A stretch of 64,000 nt of DNA. Origin: Ovis canadensis. Taxonomy: Eukaryota; Chordata; Mammalia; Artiodactyla; Bovidae. The stretch is from positions 87,458,501 through 87,522,500 of the forward strand of contig NC_091245.1 in NCBI RefSeq assembly GCF_042477335.2, given 5' to 3'. Positions 1 to 11,838 of the stretch are shown one piece after another. Position numbers and translations under genes: made by a program. Within the stretch, counting starts at the first letter, position 1, and each line of letters begins with the position of its first letter. Below the pieces are notes generated by a model. The model ran no database searches, was not told the origin of the DNA, and saw only the letters and a program-made list of their open reading frames with translations.

Positions 1-144
1 AACATTTCTTACACTCTTTCAGGTATTGGATATAGAGTGGACAGGACAGATTGATAGCAGTTAATTTCACTGAAGCGGATAATGGGTATAAGAGAGCTGG
101 AACAGGGTTTGAGAATAAAGTTTAGAGGGGAATAGGGAGAATAG

Positions 145-356
145 AGGGCTTCCCTGGTGGCTCAGATGGTAAAGAATCTGCGTGCAATGCAGGAGACCTG
201 GGTTTGATCCCTGGATTGGGAACATCCCCTGGAGGAGGGCATGGCAACCCACTCCAGTATTCTTGCCTGGAGAATCCCATGGGCAGAGGAGCCTGGTGGG
301 CTACAGTCTGTGGGGTCGCAAAGAGTCGGTCATGACTGAGCGCCTAAGTACAGGTC
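145..356 (+). mobile_element. Bov-tA SINE
   Basis: Begins GGCTTCCCTGGTGGCTCAGA and contains CCACTCCAGTATTCTTGCC. It is flanked by a perfect 11-bp target-site duplication AGGGAGAATAG at 134-144 and 357-367. Confidence 0.9.
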
Positions 357-1610
357 AGGGAGAATAGGAGACTTGTGAGTGAGTCCAAATTTATTGTCAA
401 GTATAGTTGTGAGGTGAGAGTTGAAGGCGTAACCACGAATGGGTGTGGGGCTGACTAAAGATAGCAGAGGAATGGAAATGTCCTGTTTCTGTTAACTGCC
501 CACATTGAAAATTCCATCTATTGGAACTGGCATTTGCAAAATGTGATTAGGCAACCACTGACTCTCATAGAAACTCAAGCCATTTTCCCACAGTTACTAC
601 GTGTCTGCTCTGCCCTAGAACGTGCTCTAGACTGGGGATAGAGACACAGAAAGAAGGCAGTGTTCTGTGCTTTCGAGGATCATGCTTTTGAGTTTAGGGC
701 TAGTGGAATACTAAACACACACCAACCCAAATAATTAAAATAATTGGTTCAAGTATTAGTGTTTTGGTATTTGACATTAGCCTGTGTAGGATCAGATTGA
801 ACCTGGTCAGGGTTACTTTGAAGGAGAATTACATAGATGTGGAAGGATTTTCAGGTTGTACCAAAAAGTTTACCATTTTAATCAAAATCAAGGAAAACTC
901 ATTAGCAGTTTATGAGATTAGGAGCTGGAAAGAGAGTCAAAAATTTTTTTCTTATTGAGTAGCTAGAGCTGGCTAGAGATAAAATGGGATGATGTGACTG
1001 GGAACGACAGTTTGGGGCTTAATTTTGGAAATTAACCTCTAGGGCTGATGCTGAAAGGGAATAATTTGTGCCAGCCATCAGAGCAGGGAGTATTAATTGA
1101 CTGTGTTCAGAGGGAATAGGGAAGGCTTCAGCAAAGAATTGAGTTTGAATTGAATAGTATTTTCAAGAATGTTTAAATACAGAAGACTGGCATGCTTAGA
1201 GGGACAGTGGGCTGGGGGAAAAATTATATTTTAGGTTAAGGAAACTGGTTAATTTCACAAGAAAAATAGATCTAACTTCTCCTGTAAGACCATAAATTCC
1301 TAAACTTATTTGTCTTTGAAGTCTCAGTGTCTAGCAGTGCCAGGCAATGCAAGATATGTTTGTGTTTTTTTGTTTCAAAGGCTGAATAACAATTTTTGTT
1401 TGTTCTGTAACGTTTTCCCCATCTGTAATTTTGCTAACCATTTCTTTTACTGAGTTAGAAAGCTGGAAACTAGTCTTTGTGTTAAGTATCGTACCTTGAA
1501 AAACATGTTGGATGAAATGTCAGTTTTTTACCTTAATCTGAATTTTTATTCTGTTAGCTACTTTTGCCTTAATAGAAAGAAATCAGTATGAACAATAGAT
1601 AATCTTTTTA

Positions 1611-1697
1611 AAAACATTTATTTTTAATTGAAGGGTAATTGCTTTACAGTATTGTGTTGATTTATGGCAAACATCAACATGAGACCCCTCCCACAAT
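1611..1697. mobile_element. LINE 3'-end fragment (probably L1-type)
   Basis: The stretch TAATTGCTTTACAGTATTGT followed by ...CAAACATCAACATGA resembles a ruminant LINE tail segment. Family assignment is from memory. Confidence 0.4.
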
Positions 1698-1950
1698 AGA
1701 TAATCTTACTGGAAATAGCATGACTTGTGCATCTGTGATCTTTAGTTATAGATATTCACTTTTTTTTTATGAATAGTAATCCACTTGAATGTTATTCTAG
1801 TTTGAGATTGTATAAATACAGAGTATCCTTGAGCATGATTATAGGAGCTTGGCTGCTAGATGGCTCTTACCTTCTCGCTGTCGTGGCGCTCTTTAATTCT
1901 TTCTGCTCTTTGTTCCTTCGTGACTAGAGTGCGCAATTGGTAGAGTGCAT

Positions 1951-1975
1951 GCACTACCATGCATTATGGTAGTGC
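1951..1975. repeat. Perfect 10-bp hairpin
   Basis: GCACTACCAT, a five-base loop GCATT, then ATGGTAGTGC. It lies in a patch (1860-2020) that I could not assign to any repeat family. Confidence 0.6.
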
Positions 1976-2109
1976 TGTGGATTGTTGGGTTAATCGGAAG
2001 ATGTGGCTCCGTGGTTTGATTTGAAGCCTCTGTGTGTTAGAATTAGTCTGTCTTTAGTATTATAATACAGTCATTGACCATTAGCATACAGCCATAAGGC
2101 ACATTGAGG

Positions 2110-2225
2110 CCAAAATCCTTCACCTTTTATGTATAAGGAAACTGGACATTAAATTAGGTGACTTGCCCACAGTCACAAGCTAGTCATGGCAGAGCTGGCA
2201 CCAGAGTCTCCTCTTGCATAGAGTG
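2110..2225 (-). mobile_element. MIR SINE fragment
   Basis: Reverse-strand MIR wording: ...AAGGAAACTGGACATT, GACTTGCCCACAGTCAC, GGCAGAGCTGGCACCAGAGT. Confidence 0.55.
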
Positions 2226-2234
2226 TGTTACTAC

Positions 2235-2333
2235 ATGGCTGCCCTGGTGGCTCAGATGGTAAAGAATCTGCCTGCAATGTGGGAGACCCAGGTTCGATCC
2301 TTGGGTTGGGAACATCACCTGGAGAAAGGCATT
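2235..2333 (+). mobile_element. Truncated Bov-tA SINE
   Basis: Contains GGTGGCTCAGATGGTAAAGA through CCTGGAGAAAGGCAT. The 3' half is missing. Confidence 0.85.
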
Positions 2334-3126
2334 TGACTAAAAAAATCTTTTCAAGTGCCTGAGTTGTAAATGAAAGGTGAAAATAATTTAGAAAGAAAAA
2401 TAAAATGTACCGACCAAGCTTTCAGTTTGCTGTGGGAGAGACGCTGTCTATACCTGTTCTAGTCATATGTTCCCATAGTCTGATTTTGGAGGCCTATGGA
2501 GAGTCCATGAGCTGTATCTTGGTCTAGCACTGGCTAGAGGGTTATCCAAAAATAGTGACATGCTGGGGGCTGTGCAGACCTCTAGAAAAGGGATTATGCT
2601 GCAGCTATAATCCTGGGCTTTTGGAAGTTACTTGATTTCTCCACAGAAACAAGATTTGAAAGGAAAAGAGATTTTTCAGGTGCCACTGGAGTAACTACTA
2701 GTATATGAGGTAGAAGGAGGTAGTAGTGCAGAGACCTGTGGGGAGGCTTAAAGAAACAGCTGCAGAGGTGCAGAGGGGTGAGGAGCGTGGGAGAAGAGGG
2801 AGCAGACAGGAGACTCTAGAACTGAAAATAAATTTAAGAAAGAAAGTGTCTTTGTTCCTCAGGGTGGGGCAGAGAAAATGACTAATGCTTTGATGTAGTT
2901 TGCTGTAGCTTTTAGGTTGTAAGTTGCTGTTTAAGTGTGTGAATCCAGATTCTATCTATAGTATTGTTGTTGTGAGAGAGCAGCTAAGTGGTTATACCAT
3001 TTCTACTGCGATTTTGAATCAACATCAATATCCAATATCCAACAAGTTTTTATTAAGTTAAGCTCTTTGGGCCTTAACATCACTTGGTGGTATTCAGAAC
3101 AGAGAAAACAGCATTCATAAATAATG

Positions 3127-3245
3127 GCTAGTTAAAATTTATTGAATACCTAGTATGTACTGGGCACTCTGCTCTAGGAACCTCCTATGGACCCTGTTTT
3201 ATGGATGAAGAAATGTATTATACCTGATGGCACACAAATATGAAA
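3127..3245 (-). mobile_element. MIR-type remnant
   Basis: ATTGAATACCTAGTATGTAC, GGGCACTCTGCTCTAGGAAC and a diverged TTTTATGGATGAAGAAA resemble the reverse strand of MIR. Confidence 0.45.
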
Positions 3246-4109
3246 GAGCATAATAAACTCACGTACCTTCTTTGGGCTGACTTTAAAGTTTTCTTTTAGT
3301 CAAAGTGAAAGAGAAAAAGAGGAGGTATCAGGTGACACGGTGTTTTTGAGCGTCAGCCGTCTTTCAGGGTTAATTTTTAAAATCAGTGTGTATGTAAGCA
3401 AAATGTCTTTACTGACATATAATGATTTATTTATGCTAGCAATTCACTGACCTTAAAAAAGAAAACCTGCAAAGAAATCATCACCACCTGTTACTTTTCA
3501 CACCCATAATATAGTATATGTTGTGGGGAGAAATAGAGAGGGCCTGTAATGTGAAACCTGCTCTCAAGGCGCTCCTTAAAAGTAAAATTTAGAATATATT
3601 TAGGTAATTACAGTGATTTTACAGTCGAGTATGTACTGGTAAATTGTTTTTGGTTTTACAGTGTTGGTGATTGTATGCACTAAGCTGTACACGTTTCTTT
3701 CTTGTTCTGTTTGACAGTTTATAACATGATTTTTAAATTATTAATAATTCTATTCCTTTATTCTCTGCAGACTGCCTTGCTTCTTTTATTGAGAACAGGG
3801 CCATCTAACTTAGTTATTTGTCTTCATTTTCTCTCAAAAATCTCTATAACTTCAGCTCTCAGCCTTTTTTCCTTTCTATATAGGATGTCCCTTAGACAAA
3901 TATTGTTATAAGGATAAATCTTTTAAGCCGAACTTATCCCATTCCTTCCTGTCTCTGGAAACTTTGAGATTTTTCCCCTGTATATCTGTCTCCTGCCCAG
4001 TTCTGCCTCTTTTGCCTACAGAGTCATCTTCAGTTCCTTGCTCTCCAAGCCATGAAGTCGGTCTTCGCAATTCCTTTATGTTTACTCCATTCTTTATATC
4101 CTTACTGTT

Positions 4110-4760
4110 GAAGATTGGAGATAGTTAATGAATCTCTCCTTAAATTTGATGAATTTTGAAGGAAGATATGTAAAAAGATGTAGATAAAATTAGGAAATTT
4201 CAAACACCACATGTATATTGGGGGGTGAAGGTGAGACAAGGGAAGCAGTTTAGGGAAAACCTCAGAGTGAGAAGTTACTAGAGAACTATTGAAGCAGGGA
4301 AGCACAGAGGATGGAGGTGAAAGTAAAGAGTTCAAACTAATAAGAAAAAGGCTTATAGAAAATGTTATAAGAATTTGGAGAATTATTAAACTGATTTTTT
4401 TTTTAATAGAGCCATTTGGAGATGATGAGAAGGAAGAGGGGCCTTAAGCTAGAAGTTTGAGAAAATTATAGCAGTAACATATAATAGATATAATGTCAGG
4501 CTCAGATATGTGAAGAATAGAAAGGATTAATTTGAGAAATGCATAAGAAAAAGATTTTGTTACAGCCTGATGTAAAGAGAGAAGGGTGAGTGGCTTCCAG
4601 ATGACTCTTAGATTTCATGCTTGGAAGAAAGATAAGATGGTGGTGCCTTTCATAGTGATGTAGAAACTGAATGGGGCAGAGACTTGGTATAAAGTGATTC
4701 TTTTCTTGCATGAAGTGCCATGGAATGCCCACTGAAACAGATCCTGTGTTTAGTTCTGTG
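4110..4760 (-). mobile_element. Probable old L2 LINE remnant
   Basis: The segment around 4590-4660 (GATGACTCTTAGATTTCATG ... GATGGTGGTGCC) resembles the antisense of the L2 reverse-transcriptase region. It is strongly diverged and the ends are guesses. Confidence 0.35.
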
Positions 4761-5227
4761 GTAAGAGGTGCTTTCTTTTAAGAAATAGAACTAGATGCCT
4801 GATAAAAACCTGTATGTTGTGTGATAATGTTGTATGATAAAGAGAAGACAAACTGACATTTTATGAGTAACTTTGGAAAAACATGAGAGAGAGCAACATT
4901 TAAAAAAATCAGCACCTTCATAGGGTAGAATTTAGTGGGATGAGTAGAAATTGATTCTGAGATTAATAAACTTATTTCACTCAAAATAATCCAACATTAG
5001 TGATTGAAATGCAGTTTTCATTATATAAAAGAATAGTACACATTACTTCATTAATCACTGCTTTTCATAGTTAATTTTGTAGTTGTTGCTAACATAGGAA
5101 AATCTGGGAATTGTCTGTTTGAGACTATATAAAATGTACCTGGTATGCTTTTGTATTCTCTTCCTCAGAATGAAATCATCAAGGTTTTTTTAGATATGCA
5201 TGGGCAAAATCACTTCTTTCCAACACT

Positions 5228-6847
5228 GCTGTTCAGTTCAGTTCAGTCGCTCAGTCATGTCCGACTCTTTGAGACCCCATGGACTGCAGCTCTCCAGGCT
5301 TCCCTGCCCATCATCAACTCCTGGAGCTTACTCAAACTCATATCCATGCAGTTGGTGATGATATCCAACCATTTCATCCTCTGTCGTCCCCCTCTCTTCC
5401 TGCCTTCAATCTTTTCCAGCATCAGGGTTTTTTCAAATGAATCAGTTCTTCCCATCAGGTGGCCAAAGCATTGGAGTTTCAGCATCAGTCCTTCCAATGA
5501 ATATTCAGGATTGATTTCCTTTAGGATGGACTGGTTGGATCTCTTTGCAGCTCAGGGGACTCTCATGAGTCTTCTTCAACACCACAGTTCACAAGCGTCA
5601 GTTCTTCACTGCTCAGCTTTCTTTGTAGTCCAACTCTCACATCCCTACATGACCACTGGAAAAACCATAGCTTTGACTAGACAGACCTTTGTTGGCAAAG
5701 TAATGTCTCTGCTTTTTAATATGCTGTCTAGGTTGGTCATAGCTTTTCTTCCAAGGAGAAAGAGTCTTTTAATTTCATGGCTGCACTTCCCATCTGCACT
5801 GATTTTGGAGCCCCCCAAAATAAAGTCTGCCACTGTTTCCATTGTTTCCCCATCTATTTGCCATGACGTGATGGGACCAGATGCCATGATCTTAGTTTTC
5901 TGAATGTTGAGCTTTAAGCCAACTTTTTCACTCTCCTCTTTCACTTTCATCAAGAGGCTCTTTAGTTCTTCTTCACTTTCTGCCATAAGGGTGGTGTCAT
6001 CTGCCTATCTGAGGTTACTGATATTTCTCCCGGCGGTCCTGATTCCAGCTTGTGCTTCATCCAGCCCAGCATTTCGCATGGTGTACTCTGCATATAAGTT
6101 AAATTAGCAGGGTGACAATATACAGCCTTGATGTACTCCTTTCCCAATTTGGAACCAGTCTGTTGTTCCATGTGCAGTTCTAACTGCTGCTTCTTGTCTG
6201 GCATACAGATTTCTCAGGAGGGAGGTCAGGTGGTCTGGTATTCCCATCTCTTGAAGAATTTTCCAGTTTGTTTTGATCCACACAGCCAGAGGCTTTGGCA
6301 TAGTCAATAAAGCAAAAGTAGATGTTTTTCTGGAATGCTCTTCTTTTTCGATGATACAATTTGATGTATGGCAATTTGAACTCTGGTTCCTCTGCCTTTT
6401 CTAAATCCAGTTTGAACATCTGGAAGTTCATGGTTCACATACTGTTGAAGCCTCCTGGCTTAGAGAATTTTGAGCATTACTTTGCTAGTGTGTGAGATGA
6501 GTAAGGTTGTGCAGTAGTTTGAACATTCTTTGGCATTGCCTTTCTGTGGGATTGGAATGAAAACTGACCTTTCCCAGTCCTGTGGCCACTGCTGAGTTTT
6601 CCAAATTTGTTGGCATATTGAGTGCAGCACTTTCACAGCATCATCTTTTAGGATTCGAAATAGCTCAACTGGAATTCCATCACCTCCACTAGCTTTGTTC
6701 GTAGTGATGCTTCCTAAGGCCCACTTGACTTCACATTTCAGGATGTATGTGAAGGATGTCTGGCTCTAGGTGAGTGATCACACCATCGTGCTTATCTGGG
6801 TCATGAAGATCTTTTTGTATAGTTCTTCTTTGTATTCTTGCCACCTC
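5228..6847 (-). mobile_element. BovB LINE copy A (5' truncated, inactive)
   Basis: RTE-type BovB non-LTR retrotransposon on the - strand. Its 3' end with the ACTGA repeats lies at 5228-5250. The body carries reverse-transcriptase coding sequence broken by stops and frame shifts. The tyrosine of the YADD active-site motif is a stop codon (TAG, + strand CTA near 6006), and a TAA follows SPC near 6105. The element stops at 6847. Positions 5390-6847 form one arm of the perfect inverted repeat with copy B. Confidence 0.93.
5390..6847. repeat. Left arm of 1,458-bp inverted repeat
   Basis: Pairs base by base with 11680-10223 (coordinates sum to 17070). I read no mismatch or indel, and translations in every frame are the same. 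The separating segment is 3,375 bp. The first mismatch is at 5389/11681. Confidence 0.92.
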
Positions 6848-7095
6848 CTCTATCTGCACCTCCATTAATCTTCTCTACCTTCATCACTGGATGAACTATC
6901 TCTGCCAGTATATCTAAGACTAACCCCTCCAACTTTGCACTTTTCCACCTTATTTTACCTACTCAATGTCTTGGCTGCTACAATTATTCCATGTCACTCA
7001 AACAACATTGAGTTTTCTCTACCCACTGGTTCACTCTCATCAGTATACACACTTGCTATATTACCTTCCATCTTATAATCAACACAAACACACCC

Positions 7096-7301
7096 CATGC
7101 ATGCATGCGTGTTAAGTCACTTCAGCTGTGTCTCTTTGCGATCCCAAGGACTGTAGTCCACTAGGCTCTTCTGTCCATGGGATTCTCCAGGCAAGAATAC
7201 TGGAGTGGGTTACCATGCCCTATTCCAGGGGATCTTTCTCACCCAGGTCTTCTGCATTGGCAGGCAGGTTCTTTACCACTAGCACCACCTGGGAAGTCCC
7301 T
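7096..7301 (-). mobile_element. Bov-tA/Bov-A2-type SINE
   Basis: Contains GTGTCTCTTTGCGATCCCAA, CCAGGCAAGAATACTGGAGT and ends CACCTGGGAAGTCCC, i.e. reverse orientation. Confidence 0.85.
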
Positions 7302-7439
7302 CAAACACACCCCACTTCCTACCTTTTCTTGACTCCACAAATCTTTCTCTAGCTACCACTTCATTTTCTCTCTTCCTCTCATACCCAAAGTCCTCTGAGT
7401 TGTCTATATATATATATACACACATGTTGGCCAAGTTTG

Positions 7440-9080
7440 TGCCCCTAATTCTCCTTAACCTATTCCAGTCAGGCGTTTATGCACTACTCAACTGAAACCA
7501 CTTCTCAGTGTCTTCAGTAACTTCCATCTTAACAAATGCAATGGTCAACTCTCAGTCCTCATCTTACTCAAACCCTCTAAAGCAGAATTTGTCCAAGTTG
7601 ATAACTCCTCCTGAAATATTTTCTTCACTAGGCAGCTACTAGAACCCACATCCTGCTGGTCTGTCTCCTACCCCACACCTCAGCGTCCCTGCTCCTGCCT
7701 CTGAATTCTAAAGGTTGTATTGCTTCAGGGCTCCTTCCCTGAATGGTTTCTCTACCTACATTCACTCTCTAGGCCATCTCATCTAATAACCTCACAGTTT
7801 TAAACGCCATTCATAAATTGGTAATAGTTAACATCCACTGAATACTACATGCTAGACATTGTTCAAACACTCTGCTTGTGTTAACTTATTTAATCCTCAC
7901 AATAACCCAGTGACATACATATTATTACCATCTCCATTTTTTTATGGAGATGTCAAATTAACTTGTCCACCATTACATAGTGAATGCCAAAGATGAAAAC
8001 TGCGTTTACACAGGATGGTTCCAAAGTTCTTGTACACTGCCTCTTTCCTAATGATTCTCAATCTCTAATCTAAATCCTGGCTTCTAACCTTGACTCCAGG
8101 GTCATAAATGTAAATCACTTACCTGATAACCTCATATTTTTAGTAGACATCTCACAATGTCCAAAATGAGTTACTGCCTCCCTACCCTTATCCTCACACA
8201 AACCTTGCTCTACCATGTCATCTCTTCTCAGTAAATGACATCAGCATTTACCCACCTGCTCAGGCCAAAACTGGTGACATGCAGCTAATATACAGATGGA
8301 ATGTGGGTGCCAGGACAGATATGTATACTGAATTAGTAGAGCTTAACTTTAAAAATAAATGTAAATATACAGTTCTAACAGTTTCTTCTTGCACCACAAT
8401 GGATGGTCATGAGCATACTGGAAATCACAGACCTAGATCGCTGCAAAAGACTCCCAAATGGTTGAATGCTTCAGATCTCACCTTTCCTATGGTCAGTTTT
8501 CCACTCAGTAGCTGGAATGAATTTTGTAAAATGTAAATCAGACCTTACCACAGCTCTGTCCCCAAACTCTCCTATAATGTCCAATTACACTCAAAATCAA
8601 ATCCGCGGGCAGTAAGGCCCAGTGCGCTCCAGCCCCTGCCTGCTCCTTCACCCTCAGTTCCTCTTATTCTACACTTTGTTCTCTGCACTTGTCAGACCAG
8701 CTTTCTTGCTTTTCCTCCAGCATACCAAACTGGTTCTCAGTGAGCTAGATCCTGACTCATGATTTTCACATTTACCATTCCTTCTGCCTGGGATAAATTT
8801 TTGCAAAATCTTCTGCCTCCAGGTTTCTACTTCCCTCAAAACAGCCTTCCCTGACTAATCTATCAAAACAGCCCCCACTTGATCACATTCTCTCCCTTCA
8901 CTCTGTTATTTTTTACAAACTACCCATCACTTCCTCACATTATTTACTTGTTCATTTCCTGTCTTCTCCACAAAATATAAGCTCCATGAATGTTTGCTCA
9001 TCCTTGTATTCCCATGGTCTAGAACTGCGCTTGATATAAATTGGTTACATAGGTAAGTAATGTTGAACAGATGAATAACT
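7440..9080 (+). mobile_element. Old L2 LINE (coding part and 3' end), interrupted
   Basis: Recognisable L2 phrases include CATCTCACAATGTCCAAAAT, TCAGTAAATGACATCAGCAT, TTCCCTGACTAATCTATCAA and ATAAGCTCCATGAATGTTTG. A MIR-like piece (about 7808-8040) and an unidentified segment (about 8281-8525) interrupt it. Confidence 0.6.
7808..8040 (-). mobile_element. MIR SINE
   Basis: Reverse-strand MIR: GAATACTACATGCTAGACAT, TTAATCCTCACAATAACCCA, then CATCTCCATTTTTTTATGGAGATG. It sits within the L2. Confidence 0.6.
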
Positions 9081-9324
9081 TTTGTTTTAAAAGCATAATC
9101 CTTTATAATCTGTTGTTAATATTTCTTAGCTTTATCAACCAAAATTGTTGGTTAAAATAACGTTCAAATCATTTTAAAATTCCAGATATCTACATTTTTA
9201 TAGAATCAAAAAGAACATTTATATAGGGTTTTTTTTTTAATATGGTTTTATCTCTGTTCTTACCACTTAATTGACAATCAGAGGTGACACTAAAATAGTA
9301 ATAATCAAGTAGCACACAAAGAAC

Positions 9325-11838
9325 TTTCTTACGGTAGTGAAGAAGCCGAAGTTGAATGGTCCTGTGAAGACCTCACCTATAAGATCTTCTAGAACTATCA
9401 CCCAAAAAAGATATCCTTTTCATTACAGAGGGCTGGAATGCAAAAGTCGGAACTCAGGATATACCTGGAGTAACAGGCAAATTTGGCCTTGGAGTACAAA
9501 ATTAAGCAGGGCAAAGACTAACAGAGTTTTGCCAAGAGAACACACTGGTCATAGCAAACACCCTCTTCCAACAACACAAGAGAAGACTCTACACATGGAC
9601 ATCACCAGATGGTCAACACCGAAATCAGGTTGATTATATTCTTTGTAGCCAAAAATGAAGAAGCAAAACAAGACTGGGAGCTGACTGTGGCTCATATCAT
9701 GAACTTCGTATTGCAAAATTCAGACTTAAATTGAAGAAAGTAGAGAATACCACTAGCCCGTTCATGTATAACCTAAATCAAATCCCTTTTGATTATACAG
9801 TGGAAGTAACAAATAGATTCAAGGGATTAGATCTGATAGAGTGCCTGAAGAACTATGGACGGAGGTTCTGACACTGTGCAGGAGGCAGTAATCAAAACCA
9901 TCCCCAAGAAAAAGAAATGCAAAAAGGCAAAATGGTTGTGTGAGGAGTCCTCACAGGTAGCTGTGAAAAGAAGAGAAGCAAAAGGCGAAGGAGCAAAGGA
10001 AAGATATACCCATCTAAATGCAGAGTTCCAAAGAACAGCAAGGAGAGATGAGAAAGCCTTCCTTGGTGATCAGTGCAAAGAAATAGAGGAAAACAATAGA
10101 ATGGGAAAGACTAGAGATCTCCTCAAGAATATCAGAGATACCAAGATAACATTTCATGCAAAAATGGGCACAATAAAGGACAGAAATGATATGGACCTAA
10201 CAGAAGCAGAAGATATTAAGAAGAGGTGGCAAGAATACAAAGAAGAACTATACAAAAAGATCTTCATGACCCAGATAAGCACGATGGTGTGATCACTCAC
10301 CTAGAGCCAGACATCCTTCACATACATCCTGAAATGTGAAGTCAAGTGGGCCTTAGGAAGCATCACTACGAACAAAGCTAGTGGAGGTGATGGAATTCCA
10401 GTTGAGCTATTTCGAATCCTAAAAGATGATGCTGTGAAAGTGCTGCACTCAATATGCCAACAAATTTGGAAAACTCAGCAGTGGCCACAGGACTGGGAAA
10501 GGTCAGTTTTCATTCCAATCCCACAGAAAGGCAATGCCAAAGAATGTTCAAACTACTGTACAACCTTACTCATCTCACACACTAGCAAAGTAATGCTCAA
10601 AATTCTCTAAGCCAGGAGGCTTCAACAGTATGTGAACCATGAACTTCCAGATGTTCAAACTGGATTTAGAAAAGGCAGAGGAACCAGAGTTCAAATTGCC
10701 ATACATCAAATTGTATCATCGAAAAAGAAGAGCATTCCAGAAAAACATCTACTTTTGCTTTATTGACTATGCCAAAGCCTCTGGCTGTGTGGATCAAAAC
10801 AAACTGGAAAATTCTTCAAGAGATGGGAATACCAGACCACCTGACCTCCCTCCTGAGAAATCTGTATGCCAGACAAGAAGCAGCAGTTAGAACTGCACAT
10901 GGAACAACAGACTGGTTCCAAATTGGGAAAGGAGTACATCAAGGCTGTATATTGTCACCCTGCTAATTTAACTTATATGCAGAGTACACCATGCGAAATG
11001 CTGGGCTGGATGAAGCACAAGCTGGAATCAGGACCGCCGGGAGAAATATCAGTAACCTCAGATAGGCAGATGACACCACCCTTATGGCAGAAAGTGAAGA
11101 AGAACTAAAGAGCCTCTTGATGAAAGTGAAAGAGGAGAGTGAAAAAGTTGGCTTAAAGCTCAACATTCAGAAAACTAAGATCATGGCATCTGGTCCCATC
11201 ACGTCATGGCAAATAGATGGGGAAACAATGGAAACAGTGGCAGACTTTATTTTGGGGGGCTCCAAAATCAGTGCAGATGGGAAGTGCAGCCATGAAATTA
11301 AAAGACTCTTTCTCCTTGGAAGAAAAGCTATGACCAACCTAGACAGCATATTAAAAAGCAGAGACATTACTTTGCCAACAAAGGTCTGTCTAGTCAAAGC
11401 TATGGTTTTTCCAGTGGTCATGTAGGGATGTGAGAGTTGGACTACAAAGAAAGCTGAGCAGTGAAGAACTGACGCTTGTGAACTGTGGTGTTGAAGAAGA
11501 CTCATGAGAGTCCCCTGAGCTGCAAAGAGATCCAACCAGTCCATCCTAAAGGAAATCAATCCTGAATATTCATTGGAAGGACTGATGCTGAAACTCCAAT
11601 GCTTTGGCCACCTGATGGGAAGAACTGATTCATTTGAAAAAACCCTGATGCTGGAAAAGATTGAAGGCAGGAAGAGAGGGAGACGACAGAGGATGAGGTG
11701 TTGGGATGGCATTACCAATGCAGTGGACATGAGTTTGAGTAGAGGGAAGAGTTGGTAGAGGGAAGCCTTGAGTGCTGCAGTCCATGGGGTTGCAAGGAGC
11801 TGGACATGACTGAGGGACTGAACTGAACTGAACTGAGA
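9325..11838 (+). mobile_element. BovB LINE copy B (longer, inactive)
   Basis: BovB (RTE) on the + strand. It starts within the endonuclease part (GGCTGGAATGCAAAAGTCGG near 9430), runs through the reverse transcriptase and ends in the ACTGA repeats at 11817-11836. It is 5' truncated compared with a full element of roughly 3 kb. The frame is broken repeatedly. It has the same stop codons as copy A within the shared arm, including TAG for the Tyr of YADD (near 11063) and TAA after SPC (near 10964). Confidence 0.93.
10223..11680. repeat. Right arm of 1,458-bp inverted repeat
   Basis: Reverse complement of 5390-6847. BovB sequence continues upstream (below 10223), where copy A has none. Downstream of 11696 the two copies diverge strongly. 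Confidence 0.92.

Noticed and set aside
145-356. tRNA-like segments in Bov-tA and CHR elements
   Set aside because: These SINEs derive from tRNAs but are diverged repeats with duplications at their ends, not tRNA genes.
5145-5903. 252-codon open frame on +
   Set aside because: It runs antisense through BovB copy A. The same frame recurs in copy B (11167-12039, 290 codons), which is what an inverted repeat produces. Not a gene.
6848-10222. Central segment between the BovB arms as a mobile cargo
   Set aside because: It holds L2, MIR and Bov-tA remnants and the 5' part of BovB copy B, with no gene and no terminal duplication around the pair.
9337-10292. Open frames of 98 and 145 codons on +
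   Set aside because: They are pieces of the degraded BovB polyprotein (copy B), broken by stops and frame shifts.
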